54,892 bases of DNA, from positions 23,014-77,905 of the forward strand of contig WELB01000305.1 of NCBI GenBank assembly GCA_009602725.1, in the 5' to 3' direction. The notes beneath the pieces were generated by a model, which saw only the letters and a list, made by a program, of their open reading frames with translations, did no database searches and was not told the origin of the DNA. A program made the translations under genes and the position numbers. The DNA is from Spirogloea muscicola. Lineage: Eukaryota; Streptophyta; Zygnematophyceae; Spirogloeales; Spirogloeaceae. Positions 46,501 to 54,892 of this stretch are shown here, one piece after another; the first letter of the stretch is position 1, and each line of letters begins with the position of its first letter.

Positions 46501-48102
46501 CCACAGCGGTTGCGCAGGGCCAGGAGTCCAACAGTATCGAACACCACAACCTCAACGTGGTGCTCAAGGTTGACGTGCAGGTCCGTTTGGCTTTTGCCAA
46601 GATCTCAGGATGCTCTTGACACATGGTCTGCATTGCTCTTGTCCTGCTGCCAAATTACATGCAATCTGCATTAGCGACCATTAGCGAGCAACATTGACTA
46701 AGACACAGGTGGTGGCTTTAGCAATGCCTTAGCTGCGGGCGAGTTAGCTACCCTGGGTCTTCCTTTTGGGTACAATATGCTCTGCAGGTGTTCCCTACTT
46801 CTTCTGCTTAATGGGCGTTTGTGGTGCAAATTGTGGGCAAACAGGGAAGCTTGGAGGCCATCAGGGAGGCGCTGGCACAGCTGCCGCAGGACACCGTCAG
46901 CCTGCGTGTGCTGCTGCAGGCGGTGGGCGAAGTCACAAGCAGTGACATCGATCTCGCTGCCGCCAGTGATGCTGTCGTACTCGGTTTCAATGTCGGTATG
47001 TCGGGTGGCGCTGAGGGGCTGGCTGATACTCAGCGTGTGGAAGTGCGCACCTACAAGGTCATATACGACCTCCTCGACGACATGCGCAAGGCTATGGAGG
47101 GCCTGTTGGCTCCTGTCGAGGTGCTAACTCGAGAGTGCTAACCCAAGTCTAAAGGTTACTGTTACCTAGTGATTTGCATGCATTTATCTGATTGTCTGGA
47201 CATCCTGGGGGATATGCCAGGTTCTTGGTGATAGTGCCTGCTATGCCTCCAGACAATCTGATGTTGTTGGGGTCATGGTTAACCTGTGGTAACTTGCTCT
47301 TCTTTGGACATGGGTCTTCGGCAGGAGCGAGTGCCGGTTGGGCAGGCAGACGTGCGGGCGGTGTTTGGCAGCGGGAGCAGCAAAGTAGCGGGCTGCATGG
47401 TCACCGAAGGCAAGCTTGCTAAGGGCTGCAGCATGAGCGTACGGCGCGGCAGCACCGAGATCTTCACGGGCATCCTTGACTCGCTGCGTCGCGTCAAGGA
47501 AGTGGCCAAGGAGGTGGGAGCCGCAAACACGAAAGCTAGACATTCACTCTCCTTTTACCTCTGTTTGGCTAAATGACGACAAGTCGAGAGCCCATAATCA
47601 TCGGTCTATACACAGTCCAGTCAAACACAGTGTAACCCAAACCCAAACTCAAACCCAAACCCAAACCCAAACCCAAACCCAAATTCAAAGCCGAAACGCA
47701 TGTGTCCTAAGGTAGGTAGGAGCTTGCTTTTTCGCTCCAATGGTGGGGTAGGCCTGTGGGTAGGCTAAGGGCTCAGCACTGAGGCTCGTGCGCTCATGTT
47801 CAGATCCTGGTCAATGTAAGATGGAAGAGTGCAAAGATGTTCTTGTGCATGAATCTGCTTGGGTGTGGAATATTGGCTGGCAGGTTGCGGCAGGCCTGGA
47901 GTGTGGCGTTGGCAGCAACACCTTCAACGAGTGGCAGGAGGGTGATGTGATTGAGGCGTTCAACTTGGTCAGCAAGGCACGCAGCCTCGAGGAGGCGTCC
48001 AAGACGTCCTCAGCGGCCATCTCGGCGGCCACCACAATCGCAGAGAACAAGGCTGCCCCTCCTCCCACGCCCTTTGTTTACTCGGGGGCTGCCAGGAGGT
48101 AG
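43588..48102 (+). CDS. infB: Plastid-type translation initiation factor IF-2, 5' end missing
   Basis: IF-2 is the GTPase that brings initiator tRNA to the small ribosomal subunit, here probably in the chloroplast. Visible exons: from 43588 to 43831, then 43965-44085, 44332-44541, 44776-44922, 45173-45322, 45441-45539, 45672-45734, 45959-46114, 46275-46580, 46845-47120, 47325-47513 and 47884-48102, about 726 codons. A basic Lys/Arg/Ala linker is followed by the IF2_N domain ([18 protein letters not shown]). The G domain has GHVDHGKT (G1), [10 protein letters not shown] (G3), INKMDKTGAN (G4) and VSAKTGEN (G5); domains II-IV include [36 protein letters not shown] and [21 protein letters not shown] is the cyanobacterial/plastid form of the G2 region. 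G3 has Gln where I expect Glu. Intron 5 begins with GC. The start codon, transit peptide and first exon(s) are lost at the N at 43587. Confidence 0.94.
47633..47690 (+). repeat. CCCAAA hexamer repeat in the last IF-2 intron
   Basis: About eight tandem copies of (A)CCCAA(A), with small variants at both ends. It is one base short of the plant telomeric heptamer CCCTAAA. It lies between IF-2 exons 11 and 12. Confidence 0.9.
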
Positions 48103-49770
48103 GGGGCCTCCGGTGCTTAAGCTGCATTGGCTCCCTCCTAGGACTAGGAATCCCTGCTAGACTTATTTGTCTGATTGACGCTAGGTGTTTTCCCTAGCGC
48201 CTTGCCCTATTTTTAAATGTGCAAGGCGCCAATTGACCTTGAGGGCATTGGTTGCCTAGCCTTCCGCGACGCTTTCACACAGATGCTGGCTAGCTTTTAC
48301 CTTGAAAGTGTGGCCCTTGGGCATGGTCTTCATGTCAAGCCGTCAGCAGTGATGACATGCCGACGATTTCGTAAGGTCCCTGGGGGCACACTGGCTTTGC
48401 ACGTTCACAATCTGTCTGCACATGGAGCAGTGGTGAGAGTACGACCAGGATGCGGCACATGTTGAGGGCTCGGACAATCTGGAGCTAAGTCTCGGCCGCA
48501 GCAGCAGCACGACAGCCGGCCAAATGAGTGCAGACCTGCTGGTTTGACGCCAGTGCAGGACAGACCCCAAGCCTTTTGCCACACTCCGGGGCCAACACCC
48601 AAATACCTGTATGTGGAACCTATATGGGTCAAGGTGCTCTTGCAATAGCAACAAGTGGCTGAGAAGGCACAGCTTGTAGAGAAGCTCTTCTTGAAGAGAA
48701 GAAGGTCAGAGCAGTGGTTGGAGCCTTAGGGAGCTGCAGCAGCAGCTGCAGCAGAGGAAGGATGGGGCGTGCTGGCGGCCTTGGGAGCTCGTCGCTTGAG
48801 TGCTTCTAATTGTGGTAGCTGAAATAGCATACTGCGGTGGGAAGCCATTTGACATCCTAGTGGGCGGTGGTAATATGATGAAGCAGATTGGAGCGTAGGA
48901 CCGCCCTGTGGAGAATGGTGCTCCCAGCACAAGAGGGCTCCTTCTGAAGGCAACCACGAGGTTTGAGAAATCCAGCTACCACTGCCTGCGGGCTGAGCCA
49001 GTGCTAGTCTAATTGCGTCTGTCGCCAAATAAGTGTATCCTCGTCTGCACCATAAGTGTATCTTCGTCCGCAGAGAGGGGAGCAGTCTGCTGGCATCGAG
49101 ACATCATGAGAAGCAAGAGCATGTCCAGAAATGTGGTATGGGGAGCTTTTCCGGCTTTCTGAGAAGTTGCAATGTGCAGGTTGCTGGTTAACCCTGTCCT
49201 CCGTCTTTACATGAACCATTGGAGAAACATGTACTTAGGCCAGGTGGCTGCAGGAAATTTCTTCTACCAAATTATAGATTAAAACCTTCAGATTGAGAAA
49301 AGATTGTTGCAAGACAAGGTGCCTAAATAATATGGAGTGGCTGTGGCAGGGGCGGCTGCTGCTGATGACTAGTGCAGCGGTGTTGGTGGAGATTGCTGCT
49401 TAGGTGGAGGTCATCGGTGTCACAGTGGTGACGGAGGGACATCATGATGGGCAATAACCAGCCATAACAATGACACCAAACAGCAGCGACCACCTAGTTA
49501 GACCCTCTGATTCTGTTCCAGTGACTTCACTGTGGACTGCTTCAGTAATAGCGCATCTCAAAGAAAGGCTTACTAAAGCAGGCCCCAAGCCTGCTTGCAG
49601 TGCGCTGTGAGCAGCCAAGGCCTCGAGTATCCAAACAGTCAAGTATTTCGGAGAGTCTGACCTGAGGTTACCACAGTGGGCAAGACAGGCCGTTCAAAGC
49701 CAAGATGCTACGTGGCTTGACTCGGACTGCCACCCCAGCAGTGATACCAGAAGACACAGCTCTTCCAAAG
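48103..49770. other. IF-2 3' flank and spacer
   Basis: A 7-bp stem with a 7-nt loop (CGCTAGG, TGTTTTC, CCTAGCG) sits at 48179-48199, about 80 bp after the IF-2 stop codon, possibly within the 3' UTR. The rest shows no convincing coding sequence on either strand; the small open frames have no family features. Confidence 0.55.
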
Positions 49771-50773
49771 TGAGGCGATGGCTGTGAGAGGCCAGCCCAA
49801 TTGAATAAGGATCAACAAGGTTCTGAAGGGGCCCTTAAGCTGTCTTCAGATGTGCTTGCCTCTATACATGGCCATCTTGGCCTTCGTTTGTTTCGAATAC
49901 TCAAATCATTCTTGCCAATAACGTCGCCACGGTGCCGCTCTGGCAGTAGCCGAGGAGAAGCCGGTGAGGCCGTGCCAGGCTCTCTCGCCGCATCTGGCGA
50001 AGTGGGCTGTCGCTGCAGTAGACCGCCACTAACGTGGCGCGGATGCTGTGCAGGGTCGTCGGCGGCTCCAGCCGAGCTATATCACACACGCTGCACGCAG
50101 CAGGCCTTGTCCCAGCGCTGCCGCCAAGAGCTGCAGCGAGCTCTCACGTCTCGCGTCCTGCGTCCCACACCGATTCGCAGGCCTACCGCACCGCCCTATT
50201 CCTCTTATACCCTACTCGAGAACATAGCGAGTCTGGGATATGCACGACGCGAGGATATGCTCCCAGCCCAGATGGGTATGCCGGCAGCCTATCTGTCATT
50301 TCTGCGACGTCGAGTGTCAACCTGTCTGCAACGAGCTCAGGCGTATGCTCTGCATCAGAAAGCTGGTCGAGCCTTAGCTGCTGGCACAAGAGCTAGTCAA
50401 TTGCCGTCCGGTATTCGAGCGTCAGCTAGCGACCTCTATGTGCTGACTCGTGGTTACTGAGCGGGTCAGCTTAGCAGCAGGTGACGTACATTTGTCCAAT
50501 GTGCTTGCCTTTGTACTTGGCCACACTTGGCCTCCCCATCTCTTAATACACACGCATTCTCCTCTTTCTCCTGAACAGTGTATTGGATTGAATTGGCCTC
50601 TCTTTCATTTCATGCGCACTGCGCGCCTCCTCTCGTCCTGGCATACAGCCCCTCGACTTCTCGCAGCAGGCCTTCCTGTGGGTACTGAACATCGTCGGAA
50701 GCCGATACTGGACTTCAGCCTAATGCAGTACTCCTTACCTTACTGGGGTTGTATCAGTGAAACTCTTCTACTT
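49771..50773. repeat. Block of dispersed repeat modules
   Basis: In order: the GCTGTGAGAGGCCAGCCC module (49772-49830), GATGTGCTTGCCTCTATACA and GGCCTTCGTTTGTTTCGAAT (49848-49920), a 250-bp unit at about 50218-50470 that is the inverted partner of 20606-20860, a second GTGCTTGCCTTTGTACTTGG (50500-50560), and CTGAACAGTGTATTGGATTG plus TTTCATTTCATGCGCACTGC (50571-50625). An open frame of 219 codons crosses 49801-50460 but lacks any family motif; the last part resembles the frame in the 20.7-kb copy, so it may descend from an element-encoded protein. Confidence 0.6.
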
Positions 50774-50932
50774 TTACCTTGACCCTCCAATACCTGCGAT
50801 GCTGGCAGCAAACACGCCGAGAAAGTTCGGGAAGCCAATGTGGACCACAATCTGGCGGGTCGGCACGTCCTTGTGACCAGGGGCAACGCGGAGCGTGTCG
50901 TAGGCTTGCCTCGTCTGGTAGGTGGTTTCCAT
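50774..50932 (-). CDS. Orphan exon-like ORF (52 codons), possible captured gene fragment
   Basis: I do not recognise the family. Starting at an ATG it reads METTYQTRQAYDTLRVAPG, then HKDVPTRQIVVHIGFPNFLG, then VFAASIAG. The composition is well balanced, with GC-rich third positions like the true exons of this window and unlike the repeats around it. After the codons for SIA comes CAG-GTATTG, a plausible splice donor (about 50793), so the last six codons before the stop may be intronic. The segment is surrounded by dispersed repeats, and no companion exon is recognised. It could be one exon of a gene broken by repeats, or host sequence captured by a mobile element such as a Helitron. An accidental open frame is less likely given the codon pattern. 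Confidence 0.4.
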   Translation of the reverse strand: METTYQTRQAYDTLRVAPGHKDVPTRQIVVHIGFPNFLGVFAASIAGIGGSR

Positions 50933-51639
50933 GTCTTCCTTTGACCCGCGCCCCGCGCGCCTTCTCTCTCTTTGAACGGGCTTGCATTCAAAGTCTACAC
51001 TCTGAGGTGTTTTGCTGGATCAGAGGCAGTGCCAAAGGTCATGCCCAAGTAAAGAGGGAGCAAAGAGAGACCCCAAGAGAGTGACAATGATGTGCTTAGC
51101 GTACAGTACCCTGGCCACAAGCTCAGACTTCACGAAACATTCAGTGCAATATAGCCGTTTAGCTGCCGGCCTCATTGGTGAACCGGAGCTCGTTGACGGG
51201 AGCCCCACCAGGCGGCTGAGCGAGCCCGCCCCGAGAAGTAGAAGTCCAAGGCGATTACAGTAGAGGTCCGTGGCTGTGAGAGGCCATCTCAGAGGAAATA
51301 ATGAACACAGTCCGAAGGGGCCAGAGAAGCACGAAGGCACTGAGAAGTAGCTCTTCCAACAGGGGCGAGGGCTTGTGAGAGAGACTCTTCAGTAGAGGAC
51401 GAGGAGGGTGAGGAGGTATGTTGTGAGAAGTCCTGCAAGTTAGTCCTTGCGGCTGCTGACTCGGGGTCACTAAGCTCCCATCTGTCACGCCAGCTGGTGT
51501 CGACTGCCAAGTGATGTTGATAAGAGTATCTCGACTGAAGAATGACCACGTGAGTAAGTAGACCACGTGTTGACGAACGGATTCTTTTAGATGGATCAAA
51601 ACAATCTTGAAAAAAATTCAGTGATTCTTGTAGCTTCAC

Positions 51640-51670
51640 CCCCCCCCCNATCCCCCCCCCCCCCCCCCCC
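51640..51670 (+). repeat. Poly-C tract with an N
   Basis: Two runs of C separated by NAT at 51650-51652. The length is unreliable because of the undetermined base. Confidence 0.85.
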
Positions 51671-51999
51671 GTTTGTAGTAATGCATGGGACTGACAATGA
51701 CGTCCGCTTTTTGAATCATCAGAGTACAGTGTTATGTTTGAAGGTTTTCTGTAAATACCGAATAACAGTTTGCTTAGCAAGTGTAGGAGGGTAGTGCGCC
51801 CAGTAATCGGTGTGAACAGTCACCAGTATCCAGTAACTAAGAGATGCGTGGCGTCAATGTCTACTGAATATATGGTGCTGCTAGCTCGCGGTTACTAAGC
51901 TCACCTCTGCTGTGGTGTTGTGTATCACAATATGGTCGAGGCGCCTTTCGGCTCTTTCAGCCCTTACCCCTCTGTCTCGGCACTTGCGATCGACGTACA

Positions 52000-52046
52000 A
52001 GCGACTGCCGTAGGCCCCAAGACACACGGAGCCTACGGCAGTCGCT
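52000..52046. repeat. Perfect 16-bp GC-rich hairpin with 15-nt loop
   Basis: The arm AGCGACTGCCGTAGGC at 52000-52015 and its exact reverse complement at 52031-52046, separated by a 15-nt loop containing CAAGACACACGG. No coding context is evident. Confidence 0.95.
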
Positions 52047-53433
52047 GGCTGGACCCCCTGCACACGAGTCTGTCCCCTGCAGCGGCTTGCCGGCAGGCCA
52101 TTGATCGGCGGTCGGGTCAGCCAGGGGAGCTCCGGGCTTCAATGCTGCTCGGCTCGCTTGGCACCTTAGTTTTGGTCTCCGTATTGTGTAGCCTTGTTTA
52201 GTTTGCACTCGACTCTGCCTGAACAATGTATTGGCTTGAATTGGCCTCTCTTTCATTTCATGTGCCCCGCGCGCCTTCTCTCGCGCAGGGTCTTCCATAT
52301 GCGGCTCTCTGTCTCTCTTCAGCGCTCCCTGGCTCTGTGGGCGAGCTCTTTCTTCCTTTCTATGGACCTTGTCCGTTCTTTCTTTGGCCTTCCCAGCCAC
52401 TGCCTTAATATGGAAGAGCTGTTTCTGTGAAAAGCCAGCCCAGAAAGAATGAACAAAGAAAACAGTTAAGGATTTACAACAATGGCTGTGAGAAACCAGC
52501 CCACAGGAATTGACAATGTCTGAAAGAGCCAAATGGCGCAAAAAGCAGGAACAAGGGGGCCGTAAAGCGCTGATATGCATAACCCAGGTGAGAGGCCGGC
52601 ACCAATATCAATGTACAAATCTGGGGGGCTTGAAGGCGCTACAAGCACGGAACTACTCTCCGGTACTTTTGCGAGTGAGCACTCAATAAGTGAAGGGCTC
52701 GCCCATAGGATAGGGCCTGGGAAAAGCCAGCCCAAAGTACTGTAGGAGAAGTGGCTCTCCCAATTGGGGGCAAGGGCTGTGAAAAGCCAGCCCGAAAAGA
52801 ATTGACATAGGTTCGAAGGAACCAGATGACGGAGGGGCCTAAAGCGCTATGTCAGAGGATGGAACACCAAGTAACGACGAGTGAGGAGCCTCAAATCCGA
52901 CAGACTAGCTGCCGGAAAACAATCCTCTTGGCGAAAGCCAGAGGCTGCAGCGAGAGCACGGCCAGCACGCAGATGCAAGGCGTGTGCCATGAACCGCTGA
53001 AGGGAGACTGATAAACGCATGCGATAGACCTGGGCCCATGAGCTCGAGGCGTTGAATTCAGCCGGCTCACCTCGCCTGCGCCTGCGGGACACGGTACGCC
53101 GCGCAAGCTTGGCCAGCAGGTCGAGCAGAAGAAGTGGCACTCCCAATGGGGGCAAGGGCTGCGAAAAGCCAGCCCAAAAAGAATTCACAAAGGTTCAGAG
53201 GAGCCACTGAGAGAAGAGAGGTGGGACCCCAGAGCCCCATGTACATCGACGGCCAGGGGTACGAACTCGTCCCCAGCCGGGTGATCGGCGTGTTTGGCCG
53301 CCTTGCAGCGAGCGGCGCTATCGTTCCGGCAGCCCAAAATTCAAAAAGCTCTTCAACACTTCTTGGCCTTTAGCTATGGGCGAGCCCTTTCTTTCTTCCT
53401 TCTTCCTTCTTAGCATAGGGCTCCTTTTGGCAG

Positions 53434-53528
53434 TGTAGTCCTTCTTCGGCATCTCTTTCTTTGGCTTTGGACATTGTCCATTCTTTTTGGACTGGCTTTG
53501 CCAGCCCCTCTTCTCTATTGGCGAGCCC
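53434..53528 (+). repeat. Dispersed repeat, copy 2 of the pair at 10257-10352
   Basis: Shares CTTTCTTTGGCTTTGGACAT, TGTCCATTCTTTTTGG and TGGCTTTGCCAGCCCCTCTT with 10257-10352 in the same orientation, with only scattered differences. Confidence 0.8.
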
Positions 53529-53559
53529 TTTCTTTTATGTAGCCTAGTTTATGCTGCAC

Positions 53560-53591
53560 TAAATTCTGCCTGGACACACAGGCAGAATTTA
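53560..53591. repeat. Perfect 13-bp hairpin with 6-nt loop
   Basis: The arm TAAATTCTGCCTG at 53560-53572, the loop GACACA and the exact complement at 53579-53591. At its right edge begins a copy of the ACAATGTATTGGCTTCAATG repeat module. At the equivalent position in other copies that module is preceded by CTGAACA or a variant, so the hairpin sits at a repeat boundary. Confidence 0.9.
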
Positions 53592-53734
53592 TTGTACAAT
53601 GTATTGGCTTCAATGGACCTCCCCTTTTCTTTCATGCGCTCCGCGCGCCTCCTCTCTTGCTGGGCGAGCTCTAGTTGGTGACAGAAGGGCTTCGTACCTG
53701 ACATCTAGTATTCATGCATCGGTTAGCGACCTTT

Positions 53735-53995
53735 ATGTTTTGACCCGTGGATTTTGAGCGGGTCAACCTGCTGTAGGTTATGTAGATATTTAGATGTGCT
53801 TGCTTGCCTTTGTACTTGGCCATTGGCCTATGTTTGTTTCAAATACACGAAATTTTCTCTTGGCCCCTTGTTTTTGACCCACGGTTACTGAGCGGGTCAT
53901 TCTGCTGTGTAGGTTATATAGATTTTGGATGTGCTTGCCTTTGTACTTGGCCATTTGGCCTTCGTTTGTTTCAAATACACGAATTATCCTATTCA
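53735..53995 (+). repeat. Tandem duplication of an approximately 135-bp unit
   Basis: Two adjacent diverged copies, each running TTTTGACCC, GAGCGGGTCA, CTGCTG-TAGGTTAT, TAGAT, GATGTGCTTGC, TTTGTACTTGGCCATT, TTTGTTTCAAATACACGAA. The first starts at about 53738 and the second at about 53870. The GTGCTTGCCT/TTGTACTTGGCCA part recurs near 49850 and 50500. Confidence 0.8.
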
Positions 53996-54050
53996 TCCTA
54001 ACTAGTGGGCCAGTGCGCGATGCTCCCAGCGCGCGGTCGCAGAGAGAACG

Positions 54051-54095
54051 CTAAAAACCCTAAGCCCTAAAAACCCTAAACCCTAAACCCTAAAC
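54051..54095 (+). repeat. Interstitial telomere-type repeat (CCCTAAA)n
   Basis: About six heptamers of CCCTAAA, some altered to CCCTAAAAA or CCCTAAG. This is the plant-type telomeric sequence. The most regular end (three perfect units) faces right and directly touches the broken helicase reading frame. Confidence 0.9.
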
Positions 54096-54448
54096 ATCGC
54101 CCACTCCATATCGCCGGCAGTCCGAACAGGCTGCAAGAGCACCATCTTGTGTATCATTCGCCAGAGGTATGAACTCTTCAGGCTGGCATCCACCGTAGCA
54201 GTCCTCCCAGCGCCCCGTGCGACCGGCCCAATCTGTCGGAAATCCCCGAGAAGCACCATCCGCGCTCCACCAAACGGTCGCGTTCCATCTCTACGGCACG
54301 GTTCTGCATGGCGGCCTCGTCCCAGAAGAATACCGCAGCCGCTTCGAGGAGGGCAACTCGTTCGGAACCGAGGCTCACCTTGGCCTCCACCTGCACATTG
54401 CCCTCCGTCACGTCCACCTTGAAGAGTGAGTGCGCCGTACGACCACCG
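54096..54448 (-). pseudogene. Helitron/PIF1-type helicase fragment, frameshifted
   Basis: On the minus strand, two frames together follow the PIF1-like helicase found in Helitrons. The first (about 54448-54275) reads GGRTAHSLFKVDV and then the Walker B-like LLEAAAVFFWDEAAM. The second (about 54280-54096) reads RPFGGARMVLLGDFRQIGPV, then VDASLKSSYLWR and a short tail. In intact relatives a segment of roughly 15 residues (the LDRTLRDI region) lies between the two; it is missing here and the frame changes near 54277, so a small deletion disabled the gene. Walker A and the downstream helicase motifs are absent. The second frame runs straight into the telomere-type repeat at 54095. It is a relic, not a working helicase. 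Confidence 0.75.
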
Positions 54449-54479
54449 AGGTGGAGGCTCGCCGCCAGAGCCGTCGTCC

Positions 54480-54892
54480 AGAGGGCGAGGCGACGGATGC
54501 AATCGTAGTCCCGTCCTGGCAGGCCTCATTGGAGAGTCGTGGAGAAGCAACAGATGGAATCGCAGCCCCGTCCTGGCAGGCCTCATTCGGGAGTCGTGGA
54601 CGGCGGCGGGCGTCCTCCCGAAGCCGTCGTCCAGAGAGAAGGCGCACGGGGCGCATGAATTGAAAGGGAGGCCAATTCAAGCCAATACATTGTTCAGGCA
54701 GAAGGGAGAAGCAACCGATGCAATCGTGGCCCCGTCCTGGCACGCCTCATTCGGGAGTCGTGGAGGGCGGCGGGCGTCCTCCCGAAGCCGCCGCGCAGAG
54801 GGAGAAGCAACCGATGCAATCGTGGCCCCGTCCTGGCAGGCCTCATTCGGGAGTCGTGGAGGGCGGCGGGCGTCCTCCCGAAGCCGCCGCGC
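54480..54892 (+). repeat. 96-bp minisatellite running off the window edge
   Basis: Units begin GAAGCAACCGATGCAATCG and contain CCCCGTCCTGGCAGGCCTCA, TTCGGGAGTCGTGGAGGGCG and CGGGCGTCCTCCCGAAGCCG. Starts at 54708 and 54804 are 96 bp apart; an older unit starts at 54544 and a partial, diverged one near 54490. Between 54544 and 54708 a unit carries about 68 extra bases, including GAGGCCAATTCAAGCCAATA, which belong to a repeat module also seen at 29.4, 50.6, 52.2 and 53.6 kb. The array continues beyond the right end. Confidence 0.9.

Larger units (their letters stand above)
50933..54050. other. Repeat-rich region without recognised genes
   Basis: Copies of the GCTGTGA(A/G)A(A/G)GCCAGCCC module occur near 51270-51375, 52420-52520, 52765-52825 and 53145-53205. 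The GAACA(A/G)TGTATTGG module occurs near 52220-52280 and 53595-53650. The element-B module (AGCCAGAGGCTGCAGCGAG) lies near 52935-52990. A poly-C run with an N at 51650 lies at about 51640-51670. Hairpins at 52000 and 53560, a tandem duplication at 53735-53995 and the repeat at 53434-53528 are listed separately. Confidence 0.55.

Noticed and set aside
49901-50089. Minus-strand peptide TTLHSIRATLV with a vague tyrosine-recombinase look
   Set aside because: Only a short H-S-x-R pattern; no catalytic tyrosine or other boxes, so chance resemblance is likely.
1-54892. Bacterial-style features: operons, CRISPR arrays, ribosome binding sites, rRNA or tRNA genes
   Set aside because: The window is spliced nuclear DNA. 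No array with regular spacers, no rRNA sequence and no cloverleaf that I could recognise by eye was found; a tRNAscan run would be needed to exclude tRNAs fully.

Overview
The window is nuclear DNA of a eukaryote. Coding blocks are short, split by GT-AG (twice apparently GC-AG) introns, and can be joined in phase. The gene set points to the green plant lineage, most likely a streptophyte alga. It includes a NIN-like protein with an RWP-RK and a PB1 domain, a plant-type rhamnogalacturonate lyase (PL4), a plastid-type IF-2, a plant-type bromodomain/WD-repeat family protein, and plant-type TTTAGGG repeats. Codons are GC-rich at third positions. The species cannot be named from the sequence.

Layout from left to right. 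660-3598 (+): eIF4A, seven exons, complete (413 aa). 4767-8917 (-): secreted rhamnogalacturonate lyase, eight exons, complete (693 aa), tail-to-tail with eIF4A. About 9.3-11.6 kb: GC-rich DNA and dispersed repeats. 11871-19762 (-): a BRWD/PHIP-like WD40 protein in about 20 exons, whose usual 3' part (bromodomain) is missing. 19.8-23.1 kb: repeat-rich, including nested inverted repeats. 23161-28412 (+): a probable plastid serine/threonine kinase with a membrane-associated C-terminal region. 28.4-30.4 kb: repeats and a GC-rich promoter. 30396-38203 (+): the NIN-like transcription factor. 39470-40606 (-): the spliceosomal Sm-G protein with a 23-nt microexon. 41393-42563 (+): a HAD sugar-phosphatase-like protein, divergent from Sm-G. 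43334-43528 (-): the last exon of a SPOC-domain protein, cut off by an N at 43587. 43588-48102 (+): plastid IF-2 lacking its 5' end. 48.1-54.9 kb: repeat-rich, with an orphan exon-like ORF, a broken Helitron/PIF1 helicase that ends in a telomere-type repeat, and a 96-bp minisatellite running off the right edge.

The genes are unrelated housekeeping and regulatory loci, as is usual in eukaryotes; no operon-like system or biosynthetic cluster is visible. The unusual content is structural: perfect short hairpins, a helicase relic joined to telomeric repeat, a dispersed modular repeat family (one 13-mer of which recurs in a promoter), apparent GC-AG introns, GCC/GGC tracts in the 5' leaders of four genes, and four single Ns, at least one of which marks a real discontinuity. 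Exon boundaries were inferred by eye from splice signals, phase and remembered family patterns; no alignment or transcript data were used.
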